Shown one piece after another: positions 1-8,133 of a stretch of 26,330 bases of DNA (position 1 is its first letter; each line of letters begins with the position of its first letter). A program made the translations under genes and the position numbers. Source of the stretch: Peptococcaceae bacterium BRH_c23 (lineage in GTDB: Bacteria; Bacillota_B; Desulfitobacteriia; Desulfitobacteriales; Desulfitobacteriaceae). The stretch covers positions 1 to 26,330 of the forward strand of contig LADV01000227.1 of NCBI GenBank assembly GCA_000961805.1, in the 5' to 3' direction. Below the pieces are notes generated by a model, which ran no database searches, was not told the DNA's origin, and saw only the letters and a list, made by a program, of their open reading frames with translations.

Positions 1-760
1 TTCGTGACCAAAAGCCCTTTGTGATTAAACGACCTGAAGATCATCAAACTTGGAGGACAACAAAGCCTCAACCAGCAGCTGCTTAAAGGAATAGTTTGGA
101 TACGACAGAGCCATTCGGATCGTGTCAAAGGTGATGCGAGGGATACCGGAGGGCGTTAGACCGAGGATATGCTCGCCATCATCCTATTGACACGTGCACT
201 ACACCCAAACGCTTGAAGACTGCAAAGTCTCTTTTACTCCAGAGAGTTACCCCAAATTGAAAGAGAGTTTGCTTGGCTAGCGCCGAGCGTCCCGTTTCTC
301 TAGGTGGGCTTCCCAAAAATTAACGTTTAGGTCATTGTTCGGATTTTTCAATGGCTTAGTTTGTTATGCCGTATTTTACAAACCGAAAATTAAAAGAAAT
401 AATCAGACAAACTCTTGACTTTTATTAGCTGGTCTATTTTTTAAGTGTACGGTAGCCTTGATCCTATCTGCTCCATTCATCCCTTCCAACTCTTGCAGAA
501 GAGTCTAAATTTACGCGCAACTTATTCTTAAGCAAGATCCATGCCAATAGCAAATAGAACCCTGAAAGCCTTAGCCTCCACGGTTCTATAGAAAAAGCTA
601 TTATTGAAGTAGTCAGCACTATGTAGCCATTACGCAACACTCGCTACCTGTTTAATCTAAAATATCCTTGTTATTCTCCGACCCTAGCATTTTGTGTCGC
701 TTTTTCGCTACATGTTGCGATATAACAACGTAATGAGGAAAAAGGTATATTGTCGGCACT
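1..760. other. Gene-free left flank with possible decayed coding remnants
   Basis: No intact gene is visible here. On the reverse strand several short frames look protein-like but are broken by stops. One (about 25-186) ends in SSKFDDLQVV, one (about 277-363) contains NFWEAHLEKRD, and one (about 403-501) contains NGADRIKATVHLKNRPANK. An overlapping frame between the first two reads SKRDFAVFKRLGVVHV. They could be pieces of one or more frameshifted genes once transcribed leftwards. I cannot name a family for any of them. About 500-760 is AT-rich, with nothing recognised and no convincing terminator after the activator gene that ends at 761. Confidence 0.4.
25..186 (-). pseudogene. Short C-terminal-like protein remnant, unrecognised
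   Basis: This reverse frame runs about 53 codons from just after a TAG to a TAA at 25-27. It reads like the tail of a globular protein (GEHILGLTPSGIPR, later NYSFKQLLVEALL). It has no plausible start or ribosome-binding site. Its upstream neighbour frame (SKRDFAVFKRLGVVHV) is shifted, as expected of a frameshifted gene. I do not recognise the family. It may instead be chance reading frame. Confidence 0.25.
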
Positions 761-2467
761 TTATAGACCATACTTCTCCATTTTTCGATAAAGATTCGTC
801 CGATGAATTCCTAAAATCTCTGAGGTTTTAACCTTATTCCCCCCCGTTGTCTTCAGCGCCTTTAGTATGGCCTTACGCTCCGCCTCCGCAAGTTCGAGCG
901 CTAATGGTTGAAGAGATGTGTTTTTTCGCCGTCCCTCTAAATCTTGTAGATATAAGGGAAGATCCTTAAGTTGAATCATACCCCCTTCCGCAACATTGAT
1001 GGCTCTTTCCATCGCATTCTGAAGTTCACGAACATTTCCTGGCCACGCGTAAAGCTGAAATAGTTCCATAACCCAACGATCGAGCTTTCTCAAGGATAAT
1101 CCCAGTTCGTGTTGGAATTTGGACAATAGATGTTCACTTAAAAGTAAGACATCACCCTCCCGTTCTCGTAAAGGCGGTATCGTAACCGTAAAAACATTGA
1201 GCCGATAATAGAGATCGCGCCGAAATTCCCCTAACCCTATCATTTTTTCCAAGTCTCGATGGGTAGCAGCTATAACTCTTATGTCTAGTTGCTGCAACCG
1301 ATTGCTTCCTACTCTTTCGACTTCTTTTTCTTGTAAGATCCGTAAAACTTTGGCTTGCATAGTGAGTGGAAGATCACCGATCTCGTCTAGGAAGATTGTC
1401 CCTCTATTGGCCAACTCGAATTTTCCGGGCTTACCCCCTTTCTTGGCTCCGGTAAAGGCACCTTCTTCATATCCGAAAAGTTCTGACTCCAAAAGCTCCG
1501 CTGGAATTGCTCCACAGTTCACTCTCACAAACGGTTGATCATGGCGCGTACTGGCTGCATGAATGGCATGGGCAAAGAGCTCTTTACCCGTCCCGCTCTC
1601 CCCACGCAAAAGGACCGTTGATTTCACTAGCGCCGCCCTTTCCGCCAACTCGATCGCCCGGAGAATGGCTTGGCTTTTGCCAACGATATTGCTAAAAGTG
1701 TAGCGGAATTTCTGATAGTGTTTTAATTCCTTCTCATAGAATTTCAGCTTATTCTCTAATAAATCCAACTTTTCTGCCAAAGTACGAAGGTCCCGAACAT
1801 CCCGAAACATAACCTTGCCCACAGCACCGATGAGTTTACCCTCTTCTCTGCGAGGAAGGCGCATCACCATCGCTTCTTTACCGTTAATATCCATAACTTC
1901 TCCGATTTCTGCGACTCCAGTCTGGGCAACAATATGCATACGACTATTCGGTAGTACCTCAGTACAAAGACGACCAATCGCCTCCTCTTGCTCAATATTA
2001 AGGAACCGACAGTAGCTCTTTGTTATGCGGGTTATAATGCCTTTAGAATCTACGACCATAACACCGTCATAGGCCTGCTCAAAAATACCTTCCAAGCTTG
2101 TAAGGCAAGTTTGCGTATGATCTAAACGAGATAATACCCTTTGTAATTCACTGCCATCCTGAAAAACTGCAACCGCACCGACCGTTTCTCCATCTTGATT
2201 TATGGGAGAACGGTTGGTAATAAACATCCGTTCCCCGATGAACAGTTGATCAGAGTTGGCTTCTCCATCCTGGATCACGCTATGAAGTTTGGAATTAGGA
2301 ATAACTTCCATTATTTTCTTACCGATAATACCTTCCACATCTAACCCAATGAATGTAGCTGCAGTGGGGTTACAATAACAGACTGCATCTTGATCATCTG
2401 TCACAATAATGCCAGCGTTAACTGCTTGAAAGATTTGATCCAATTTTATTATTTGATGAGACTCCAT
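761..2467 (-). CDS. Sigma-54-dependent transcriptional activator with two PAS domains
   Basis: Bacterial enhancer-binding protein of 568 residues that would remodel sigma-54 RNA polymerase by ATP hydrolysis. Two PAS-like sensor domains lie at about 8-110 and 122-225, followed by a charged linker predicted to be coiled coil (about 226-255). The AAA+ domain has Walker A GESGTGKE (289-296), the sigma-54 contact loop GAFTGA (336-341) and Walker B FLDE (359-362). A Fis-type helix-turn-helix sits at about 530-566 (NKVKTSEILGIHRTNLYRKM). There is no receiver domain, so it probably senses a ligand, redox state or heme through PAS; that is inference. The frame stays open 49 codons further upstream to 2614, but ATG 2467 is chosen because GGAGGG lies at 2475-2480. 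It is divergent from the molybdoenzyme operon and is the obvious candidate regulator, although no clear -24/-12 promoter was found between them. Confidence 0.93.
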   Translation of the reverse strand: MESHQIIKLDQIFQAVNAGIIVTDDQDAVCYCNPTAATFIGLDVEGIIGKKIMEVIPNSKLHSVIQDGEANSDQLFIGERMFITNRSPINQDGETVGAVAVFQDGSELQRVLSRLDHTQTCLTSLEGIFEQAYDGVMVVDSKGIITRITKSYCRFLNIEQEEAIGRLCTEVLPNSRMHIVAQTGVAEIGEVMDINGKEAMVMRLPRREEGKLIGAVGKVMFRDVRDLRTLAEKLDLLENKLKFYEKELKHYQKFRYTFSNIVGKSQAILRAIELAERAALVKSTVLLRGESGTGKELFAHAIHAASTRHDQPFVRVNCGAIPAELLESELFGYEEGAFTGAKKGGKPGKFELANRGTIFLDEIGDLPLTMQAKVLRILQEKEVERVGSNRLQQLDIRVIAATHRDLEKMIGLGEFRRDLYYRLNVFTVTIPPLREREGDVLLLSEHLLSKFQHELGLSLRKLDRWVMELFQLYAWPGNVRELQNAMERAINVAEGGMIQLKDLPLYLQDLEGRRKNTSLQPLALELAEAERKAILKALKTTGGNKVKTSEILGIHRTNLYRKMEKYGL

Positions 2468-2474
2468 GCCTTTT

Positions 2475-2480
2475 CCCTCC
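2475..2480 (-). promoter_or_regulatory. Ribosome-binding site that fixes the activator start
   Basis: GGAGGG on the reverse strand lies 7 bases before the ATG at 2467. The in-frame ATG at 2614 has no comparable site, so the shorter protein is preferred. Confidence 0.7.
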
Positions 2481-2563
2481 CATTTACGGTCATCGTGTGG
2501 CGCGAAACAAGTAACGTAAGCTAAATAACACCTTCCCCGCATTGTCCGGTCATCATTATAATG

Positions 2564-2600
2564 TTTCCGTTCCTGTAAAAAGTTGTTATACTCAAGTATA
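2564..2600 (+). promoter_or_regulatory. Candidate sigma-A promoter overlapped by a palindrome
   Basis: TTTCCG (2564-2569), a 17-base spacer and TATACT (2587-2592) form a weak sigma-A-like promoter about 50 bases before the first gene of the molybdoenzyme operon. The -10 is the left half of TATACTCAAGTATA (2587-2600), a palindrome with 6-base arms and a 2-base centre. Its right half is a -10-like hexamer on the other strand. It could be an operator or simply an AT-rich coincidence. Confidence 0.3.
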
Positions 2601-2648
2601 GCATGTTTGTCCAAATCTTAGCCCATTACATTAAGTCGAGGTGAAACA

Positions 2649-3707
2649 ATGGATGACCTGACTCTACCGCAAGCAATCACGATCGGCCGCCTCCAAGAAA
2701 CTTTATCTTTACAGGTTCTTGGCGACATTAACGCCTTAGTTCAAAGTGTTTCCCTGTTATCCATTCAGACGATTCACTTCACTGGGATTAATACCTTCTC
2801 CTTACCGTTTGTCGGTGAAACGATAACTCTAGCAGCTACCGATAACGGGTTTATTTCTCTAACCATAGGGATTTCCACCGAAAAAATCTGCTTGCTTTTT
2901 TCCCAATTGGACCCTTCTCCTTGGCCAATCGTTTGCGAAAAAGCAACAGATTGGTTAGAGCGCGAACTAGGGCGCATTCTTTTAACGAGTGAACGCTATT
3001 CACAGATGATCGCAGAACACTTGACAAGCGGAAATGGATTTTCCTTTCTAACCAACTTACAAGATATTTTCAGATGTGATATCTTCCTAATCAATAAGCA
3101 ACTCGAAGTTCTCAGGTGGGCAGGAGGAAAAGCCCTTCCCTTAACGCCAATCTCTTTTAAATCCCCAGAAACGACCCCTACGTCATCCACCCTGCCCAAA
3201 CCCTTCGCCCCACTCTATATAGGGCAATGGACTGAGAAAAGGTATCATAGTATTCCACTAACTTGGTGTCCTCTATCTGGGCCAAAAGGAGTCTTGGGAT
3301 TTCTTGGACTGGCTGCAACTATCCAGGACATAGGGAGTATTGAACAATTTTTCCTTCAAAAAACAACAACATTAATCTTGCTTGAACTTGTTAAAACCCA
3401 GAGCATTCAGGACAGTGAACGCCAACACCATAGAGATTTCCTCTTTGATTTGCTTTATAATAATTTCGATTCTCTTGAAGTGATCATTTCACGAGGTAAG
3501 TTGTGGGGTTGGAATTTTGCTAACCCTCACTTTGTAGTAGTTGGCGAAATAACAGATTATAATCCCGATTCAGCCGACCGCGAACGTTTCGAAGAATTAG
3601 TGACAGAAATGACCACCATTTTGCATAAACGTCAACCCAAGACAATTTGTATCGAACGCAATGGTCAGGTTGTTTTACTTCCCTCCCTATGTTCTGAAAA
3701 TCCATAA
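2649..3707 (+). CDS. PucR/CdaR-like regulatory protein lacking the HTH domain
   Basis: A 352-residue protein, first in the molybdoenzyme operon. Its C-terminal third resembles the GGDEF-like domain of PucR/CdaR regulators: HRDFLFDLLYNN, then a GKLWGWNFANPHFVVVGEI segment and RNGQVVLLPSL near the end. Upstream is a possible GAF-like segment (about 125-250), and residues 1-120 are unrecognised. In PucR-family proteins this domain is followed by a C-terminal PucR-type helix-turn-helix. Here the frame stops directly after the GGDEF-like fold, and the torD-like frame already occupies the following DNA, so the DNA-binding domain is absent. It may work as a ligand sensor that partners another protein, perhaps the divergent sigma-54 activator, or be a remnant that is still translated. 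The assignment to the PucR/CdaR fold is by sequence pattern only. Confidence 0.65.
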   Translation: MDDLTLPQAITIGRLQETLSLQVLGDINALVQSVSLLSIQTIHFTGINTFSLPFVGETITLAATDNGFISLTIGISTEKICLLFSQLDPSPWPIVCEKATDWLERELGRILLTSERYSQMIAEHLTSGNGFSFLTNLQDIFRCDIFLINKQLEVLRWAGGKALPLTPISFKSPETTPTSSTLPKPFAPLYIGQWTEKRYHSIPLTWCPLSGPKGVLGFLGLAATIQDIGSIEQFFLQKTTTLILLELVKTQSIQDSERQHHRDFLFDLLYNNFDSLEVIISRGKLWGWNFANPHFVVVGEITDYNPDSADRERFEELVTEMTTILHKRQPKTICIERNGQVVLLPSLCSENP

Positions 3708-4377
3708 CGAACTTCTCCTCGCGCTAAGCCAATTTTTCGCAAAAGGAGGCGAAAAACTACCGCAAACCTTAAGTCCACTCGTGAAATCTTATTCAGCTAT
3801 ATCCGAACATTATAAAGTAGATAAGCTGCTTCTGACCAACGAGGTTTTGGACCAATGCTCTAAAGCGGATGACGACGAATTTCTCGTTATGCGCTTCGAA
3901 TTTAATCGTCTTTTCGTCGGCCCATCTTCTCCTCTTGCGCCCCCCTATGAATCTGTTTATGTGTCCCCTGACCATTTAGTGATGGGAGAACAAGCCTTAG
4001 CAGTCCGCAAGATTTATAAACAAGAAAATTTGCAAGCTACAGGGCAAGGGCGTGAACCGGATGACTTTATTTCAACTGAACTTGAATTCGCCGCTTACCT
4101 CCTAAGTCAGATTATGGACGCCCAAGCTACCAAGAACGATGTTAAAGTTCAACTCTATAAAACCTTATACCACGAGTTTTGGAAGCAACACCTTGGCCTC
4201 TGGTTAGGAACATTTGCTCACACTGTTACCCAGTCGGCCAAGCATCCTCTCTTCTCTGCCTTAAGTGACGTTCTCGTTACACTCACAACTCTTCATGCCC
4301 CATTAAACACGAAGGAGGCCTATTATGAAACTTTCTCGCCGCAAATTTCTCGGGGGAGCAGCAGCTGCTGCCTCTAG
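3661..4377 (+). CDS. TorD/DmsD-family molybdoenzyme chaperone
   Basis: A 238-residue cytoplasmic chaperone expected to bind the Tat signal and apo form of the following catalytic subunit, holding back export until the molybdenum cofactor is inserted. The family hallmark is clear at residues 79-100: FEFNRLFVGP followed by APPYESVY. Downstream helices (ELEFAAYLLSQIM, YHEFWKQHLGLWL) fit the all-helical TorD fold. The ATG at 3661 lies inside the preceding gene (47-base overlap) and has no good ribosome-binding site, so translation may be coupled to that gene; the TTG at 3670 is an alternative. Its end overlaps the start of the catalytic-subunit gene by 53 bases, again suggesting coupling. The first 50 residues match the family weakly. 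Confidence 0.85.
   Translation: MVRLFYFPPYVLKIHNELLLALSQFFAKGGEKLPQTLSPLVKSYSAISEHYKVDKLLLTNEVLDQCSKADDDEFLVMRFEFNRLFVGPSSPLAPPYESVYVSPDHLVMGEQALAVRKIYKQENLQATGQGREPDDFISTELEFAAYLLSQIMDAQATKNDVKVQLYKTLYHEFWKQHLGLWLGTFAHTVTQSAKHPLFSALSDVLVTLTTLHAPLNTKEAYYETFSPQISRGSSSCCL
4311..4318 (+). promoter_or_regulatory. Strong ribosome-binding site inside the torD-like gene
   Basis: GAAGGAGG lies 6 bases before the ATG at 4325 while the torD-like frame is still open. The catalytic subunit therefore has its own efficient initiation signal despite the 53-base overlap. Confidence 0.7.
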
Positions 4378-6526
4378 CCTAACTCTATTTAACTTTAATT
4401 TATTAACAAATTCCCCCGCTGCCTCTGCAGCCGATCAACCCTCTGAGACTATGAAAACGTTCCGCAATGTCTGTCCCCGTAACTGTTACGACACATGTGG
4501 GATGATTACCTATGTACAAGACGGAATCCTCAAAAAAGTTGAAGGAGATCCTAAACATGGCTACACCAAAGGAAAGCTTTGCCTAAAGGGTTATGCTTAT
4601 CCGCGTCGAGTCTATAGCCCGGATCGTATCAAATATCCCATGAAGCAATCCCCTCGTGGTTCCGGTAACTGGACCCGGATCAGTTGGGATGAGGCCATGG
4701 ATACGATTGCCAAGAAAATTTTAGATTTAAAGAAGCGCTACGATTCCACACTTCCGATCTGCTTTGATAAGTACTCCGGAAACTTTGGCATTGTTCACTA
4801 TGGTGCAGATGGAACAATGTCTAGCCTCGGCTATACAACTCGCGCCGTAGGCACACCCTGCTGGCCCGCCGGCATTGATGCTCAAACCTATGATTTTGGT
4901 ACGCTTTATTGTAACGACCCCGAAGACATGGTTAATGCCAAGTATCTTATTCTCTGGGGACAAAATGCTGCCTGGACAGCGATTCACAGTTTCCCATTCA
5001 TCAACAAAGCTCAGGAACGCGGGGCTAAACTCGTGGTGATCGATCCAATTTTAACGTCAACCGCTTCAAAAGCCGATCTCTATATCCAAGTCAACCCCAG
5101 TACGGATGGGGCTCTCGCTTTGGGCATGGCGCGCTATATCATAGATAATAATTGGGTCGACTGGGAATATGCCCGCGCCAACAGTCTCGGCTTCGATGAA
5201 TGGGTCGACTATATCAAAAAGGATATCACCCTGGACTGGGCTTCTGAAAAAACCGGCGTGCCTAAAGATATCATCATGGAAATTGCCCGCGAATACGCGA
5301 CAACGAAACCAGCCAGTATGTGGGTTGGCTACGGTATGCAACGCCATGTTAACGGTGGACAAAATGTACGCATTATAGATGCTCTCGGAGTCATGACCGG
5401 CAATGTCGGCAAATCTGGTGGGGGGGTTAACTATGGTCACTTAGAAACGTGGGGCTTCAACTATAATGCTATGGTCAATCCTGCACCAAAGGGGTCTAAA
5501 GGGTTTATTGGCCCTGATGGCAAAGAAGGGGATCGTGCCATCAACATGAATAACTTTGCGGACGATGTCTCCGCCCAAAGCGACCCTCCAGTAAAAATGC
5601 TCTGGCTGGCGTGCCGGAACCCTGGCGCCCAAGATCCCGACACTAACGCCATCGAAAAAATGTTTGCCTCCATGGAATTTGTCGTTACCGTAGACTCGTT
5701 TTTCAACAAAACCGTCGAGATGTCCGATATCGTCTTGCCGGTAACCACCCATTTTGAAGACTGGGATGTCATGGCCAGCTATTGGCACTATTGGATCGGT
5801 ATTAATCAACGCGCTATTGACCCTTTGTATGAATCAAAAAGTGATGTTGAAATTGCCATAGAACTTTCTAAAAAAATGAATGTCTTGGAACCTGGTTCTT
5901 GTACCTTCCCAACTTCAGGAACACCGGAGGAATGGTTAGCCAAAGAATTTAACCCAGGAATACACCAGATGCTTGGCATTAAAGACTATAAAGAACTCAT
6001 CGATGGGCCTCGCAAGGCAAATATGCCTTCGGCTTCCTGGTCCGATGGAAAATTCCGAACCCCTTCTAAGAAGATAGAAATTCACAGTGATCTCGCCGAG
6101 AAGAACGGACTACCTGCCCTTCCAATCTGGGTTGAAGAAATGAAGGCCCCCGAGAAGTATCCGATTCGGTTTATGACACCCCATCCGCAGCATGCCTTGC
6201 ACTCCCAGTTTCAAAACCTAGACTGGATGATGACCACGAACCCCGAACCCAAGGTAGAGATTCACCCTGTTCTAGCCGCCAAATATGGTATCAATGAAGG
6301 ATCTATGGTTAAAATCTCCAATGACCTGGGTTCAATCACCGTCAAAGCCCATCTTACCCGGACAACCTCCCCCGATGTCATTGTCGCCTATGAGGCCTGG
6401 TATAAAAATACTGTCTTTAATGTTAATTACACCTTGAAAGCCATCCCCAGTGATATGGGAAAACAAGCGACTGGCAACGACGGGTTAGCCTTTCACGATA
6501 ATTTTGTAATGATTGAAAAAGCATAA
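4325..6526 (+). CDS. Tat-exported molybdopterin oxidoreductase, catalytic subunit (DMSO reductase family)
   Basis: A 733-residue catalytic subunit of a three-subunit respiratory molybdoenzyme (CISM type). A twin-arginine signal (SRRKFLGG, residues 4-11) is followed by a hydrophobic stretch and a likely cleavage site near ASA-A (33-37). It therefore acts outside the membrane. A [4Fe-4S] ligand set is C50, C54, C58 and C86. Molybdopterin-family segments follow, including WGQNAAW and the C-terminal domain with HPVLAAKYGINEGSMVKI. Aligning GTPCW by eye with GTYST of E. coli DmsA puts C179 at the molybdenum-ligand position, where DMSO reductases have Ser. Cys at this site is known from sulfur-compound, arsenate and periplasmic nitrate enzymes. 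The substrate cannot be told from sequence. A paralogue lies at 8872-10962. Confidence 0.93.
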   Translation: MKLSRRKFLGGAAAAASSLTLFNFNLLTNSPAASAADQPSETMKTFRNVCPRNCYDTCGMITYVQDGILKKVEGDPKHGYTKGKLCLKGYAYPRRVYSPDRIKYPMKQSPRGSGNWTRISWDEAMDTIAKKILDLKKRYDSTLPICFDKYSGNFGIVHYGADGTMSSLGYTTRAVGTPCWPAGIDAQTYDFGTLYCNDPEDMVNAKYLILWGQNAAWTAIHSFPFINKAQERGAKLVVIDPILTSTASKADLYIQVNPSTDGALALGMARYIIDNNWVDWEYARANSLGFDEWVDYIKKDITLDWASEKTGVPKDIIMEIAREYATTKPASMWVGYGMQRHVNGGQNVRIIDALGVMTGNVGKSGGGVNYGHLETWGFNYNAMVNPAPKGSKGFIGPDGKEGDRAINMNNFADDVSAQSDPPVKMLWLACRNPGAQDPDTNAIEKMFASMEFVVTVDSFFNKTVEMSDIVLPVTTHFEDWDVMASYWHYWIGINQRAIDPLYESKSDVEIAIELSKKMNVLEPGSCTFPTSGTPEEWLAKEFNPGIHQMLGIKDYKELIDGPRKANMPSASWSDGKFRTPSKKIEIHSDLAEKNGLPALPIWVEEMKAPEKYPIRFMTPHPQHALHSQFQNLDWMMTTNPEPKVEIHPVLAAKYGINEGSMVKISNDLGSITVKAHLTRTTSPDVIVAYEAWYKNTVFNVNYTLKAIPSDMGKQATGNDGLAFHDNFVMIEKA

Positions 6527-6538
6527 GGAGGAATCCCT

Positions 6539-7105
6539 TTGAATAAACAGCTTGGCTTTTTACACAACTCAGAGAAATGTGTGGGCTGTCGGGGGTGTGA
6601 AATGGCTTGCAAGAACGAGTATCAAATTGACGCAACCCCCGAGTGGCGTAAGGTTTTCCAACTCCATGAAGACGACTATTCACTGCCTACCCGAATGTTT
6701 TTCTCGATGGCTTGTAACCACTGCGCTCATCCAGAATGTCTCCGGGTCTGTCCGGTAATGGCCTACACTAAACGTGACGATGGTATTGTGATCCATGATC
6801 CTAATCGATGCATTGGCTGTCGCTTATGTACTATGGCCTGTCCCTATGATCGTCCCCAAATTAACCCTGCCAAAAAGAAAGTCGAGAAATGCAATTTATG
6901 TTACCAGCGAATTGACAACGGAGAACAACCAGCTTGTGTCGCCGCCTGCATTCCGGGAGCCCTAGAACTAGTGGAAATTAATGATACCCTCGACCAAAAA
7001 ACCGGTGTACTCAAAACTTTACCTGGGCTACCCAGCCCGAAACTTACAACGCCGTCGATTCGTTTCATCGGACCGAAACAAGGCAAACAAATTAGGAGGG
7101 ATTAA
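6539..7105 (+). CDS. DmsB-type four-cluster ferredoxin subunit
   Basis: A 188-residue electron-transfer subunit with 16 cysteines arranged for four [4Fe-4S] clusters: C14/17/20/24, C59/62/67/71, C91/94/97/101 and C118/121/133/137. This is the standard NrfC/DmsB/PsrB layout, which carries electrons between the membrane anchor and the catalytic subunit. It has no signal of its own and would be exported by hitch-hiking with the Tat-tagged catalytic subunit. The start is TTG at 6539, supported by AAGGAGG at 6525-6531; no ATG is suitably placed. It is 12 bases after the catalytic gene and 3 bases before the anchor gene, so the three are surely cotranscribed. Confidence 0.95.
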   Translation: MNKQLGFLHNSEKCVGCRGCEMACKNEYQIDATPEWRKVFQLHEDDYSLPTRMFFSMACNHCAHPECLRVCPVMAYTKRDDGIVIHDPNRCIGCRLCTMACPYDRPQINPAKKKVEKCNLCYQRIDNGEQPACVAACIPGALELVEINDTLDQKTGVLKTLPGLPSPKLTTPSIRFIGPKQGKQIRRD

Positions 7106-7108
7106 CCT

Positions 7109-7942
7109 ATGGGAGACTGGGAATGGCCTTTAATTCTTTTTACCGTTCTTGGACAAATCGCGATCGGCATAATCCTTATGCTCTGGTGGCTCGACCGTGG
7201 CCGGGATCATCTTGATACCCAATTATTCAAACAAAGTGTCCTTATTTCTGGGGGCCTATTGATACTTGCTCTATTGGCCTCACTTTTCCATCTGGGGCAT
7301 CCAGAAGCGGCCTACCGCGCCTTAGCCCACCTTGGCTCCTCTTGGCTAAGCAGGGAAATCCTCTTGTTCCTCCTCACGTTTCTGGCCTGGATCTACCTTT
7401 TTTGGCAGTCCAAACAACAAACGGGTAGCCGCACCCTCGGTTTAGGAATCACCTCTGTACTAGGTCTATTGGGCGTAGTAAGTAGCGCCATGATTTATGT
7501 TCTGCTCCGAGTTCCTGCTTGGAATAATGCCGGCCCCGTTCTTTGCTTTCTACTCACCACAGGATTGCTAGGCGCTCTCTGTACTTTGGTATTAGGTAGA
7601 AAATTGCTTCAAACCACTCAAAAAAAGCTTCTTCTTCAATTTTCACTCGGGTGCACCATCGCCAGCCTACTCCTCTATATAATTTATAGTTCTATGCTAA
7701 GTGCAAGCACGGAAGGAGCAGCCACCTTAAACTTCCTTTTAAACAGCCCTCTATTTTGGAGTCGTGCTCTTTTAGGTTGGTTTGCCCCACTCCTTCTTCT
7801 GATTAGCATTCTTAAAAATCCTCAAGTCGACAAAACTAATCTTATCTTAACCGTTACTCTACTAGCAGGTTTAGGAGAAATCTTAGGTCGAGCACTGTTC
7901 TACCTTAGTGCAACAGGCATTCAGATCACTGCTTTGTTCTAA
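7109..7942 (+). CDS. DmsC-type membrane anchor subunit
   Basis: A 277-residue polytopic membrane protein with about eight hydrophobic helices. The DmsC family (PF04976) pattern is visible in the second and third helices: ASLFHLGHPEAAYRAL followed by SSWLSREILL. In the family this subunit oxidises menaquinol and passes electrons to the Fe-S subunit, anchoring the complex on the outside of the membrane. AGGAGGG lies upstream of the ATG and overlaps the end of the preceding gene. It is the last gene of the operon, followed by a strong terminator. The second molybdoenzyme pair downstream has no equivalent. Confidence 0.92.
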   Translation: MGDWEWPLILFTVLGQIAIGIILMLWWLDRGRDHLDTQLFKQSVLISGGLLILALLASLFHLGHPEAAYRALAHLGSSWLSREILLFLLTFLAWIYLFWQSKQQTGSRTLGLGITSVLGLLGVVSSAMIYVLLRVPAWNNAGPVLCFLLTTGLLGALCTLVLGRKLLQTTQKKLLLQFSLGCTIASLLLYIIYSSMLSASTEGAATLNFLLNSPLFWSRALLGWFAPLLLLISILKNPQVDKTNLILTVTLLAGLGEILGRALFYLSATGIQITALF

Positions 7943-7964
7943 ACGTGACTCCCTACTTTTTTGA

Positions 7965-8024
7965 AGCCCAGGAACAGCAGTTTGCGCTTACAAGCATCTA
8001 AACTACAGTTCCTGGGCTCTTTTA
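7965..8024 (+). terminator. Intrinsic terminator after the molybdoenzyme operon
   Basis: AGCCCAGGAAC (7965-7975) pairs perfectly with GTTCCTGGGCT (8008-8018), and a CTTTTAGTTT tract follows. The 32-base loop contains further nested pairings: AGTTT with AAACT, and GCTT with AAGC. The element can therefore fold into one long stepped hairpin. Confidence 0.85.
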
Positions 8025-8133
8025 GTTTGCTAATGGATTTTTTTGATCATTTCGGATACTATTAAATTAACCATTACGCTTTAAGTTTTAGTCTTTAGCT
8101 CTATGGATTAACGTTAGGCGGAGTGATTCATAA

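Noticed and set aside
2495..2515. TGGCGCG-like sequence upstream of the operon as a sigma-54 promoter
   Set aside because: The -12 GC dinucleotide is missing at the required spacing (AAGT in place of TTGC).
2468..2614. N-terminal extension of the sigma-54 activator to ATG 2614
   Set aside because: The extension has no domain features, and the ribosome-binding site lies before the internal ATG at 2467.
5441..5809. Reverse-strand frames of 100-120 codons inside the molybdoenzyme gene
   Set aside because: They lie fully inside a gene with strong family motifs and have no initiation signals.
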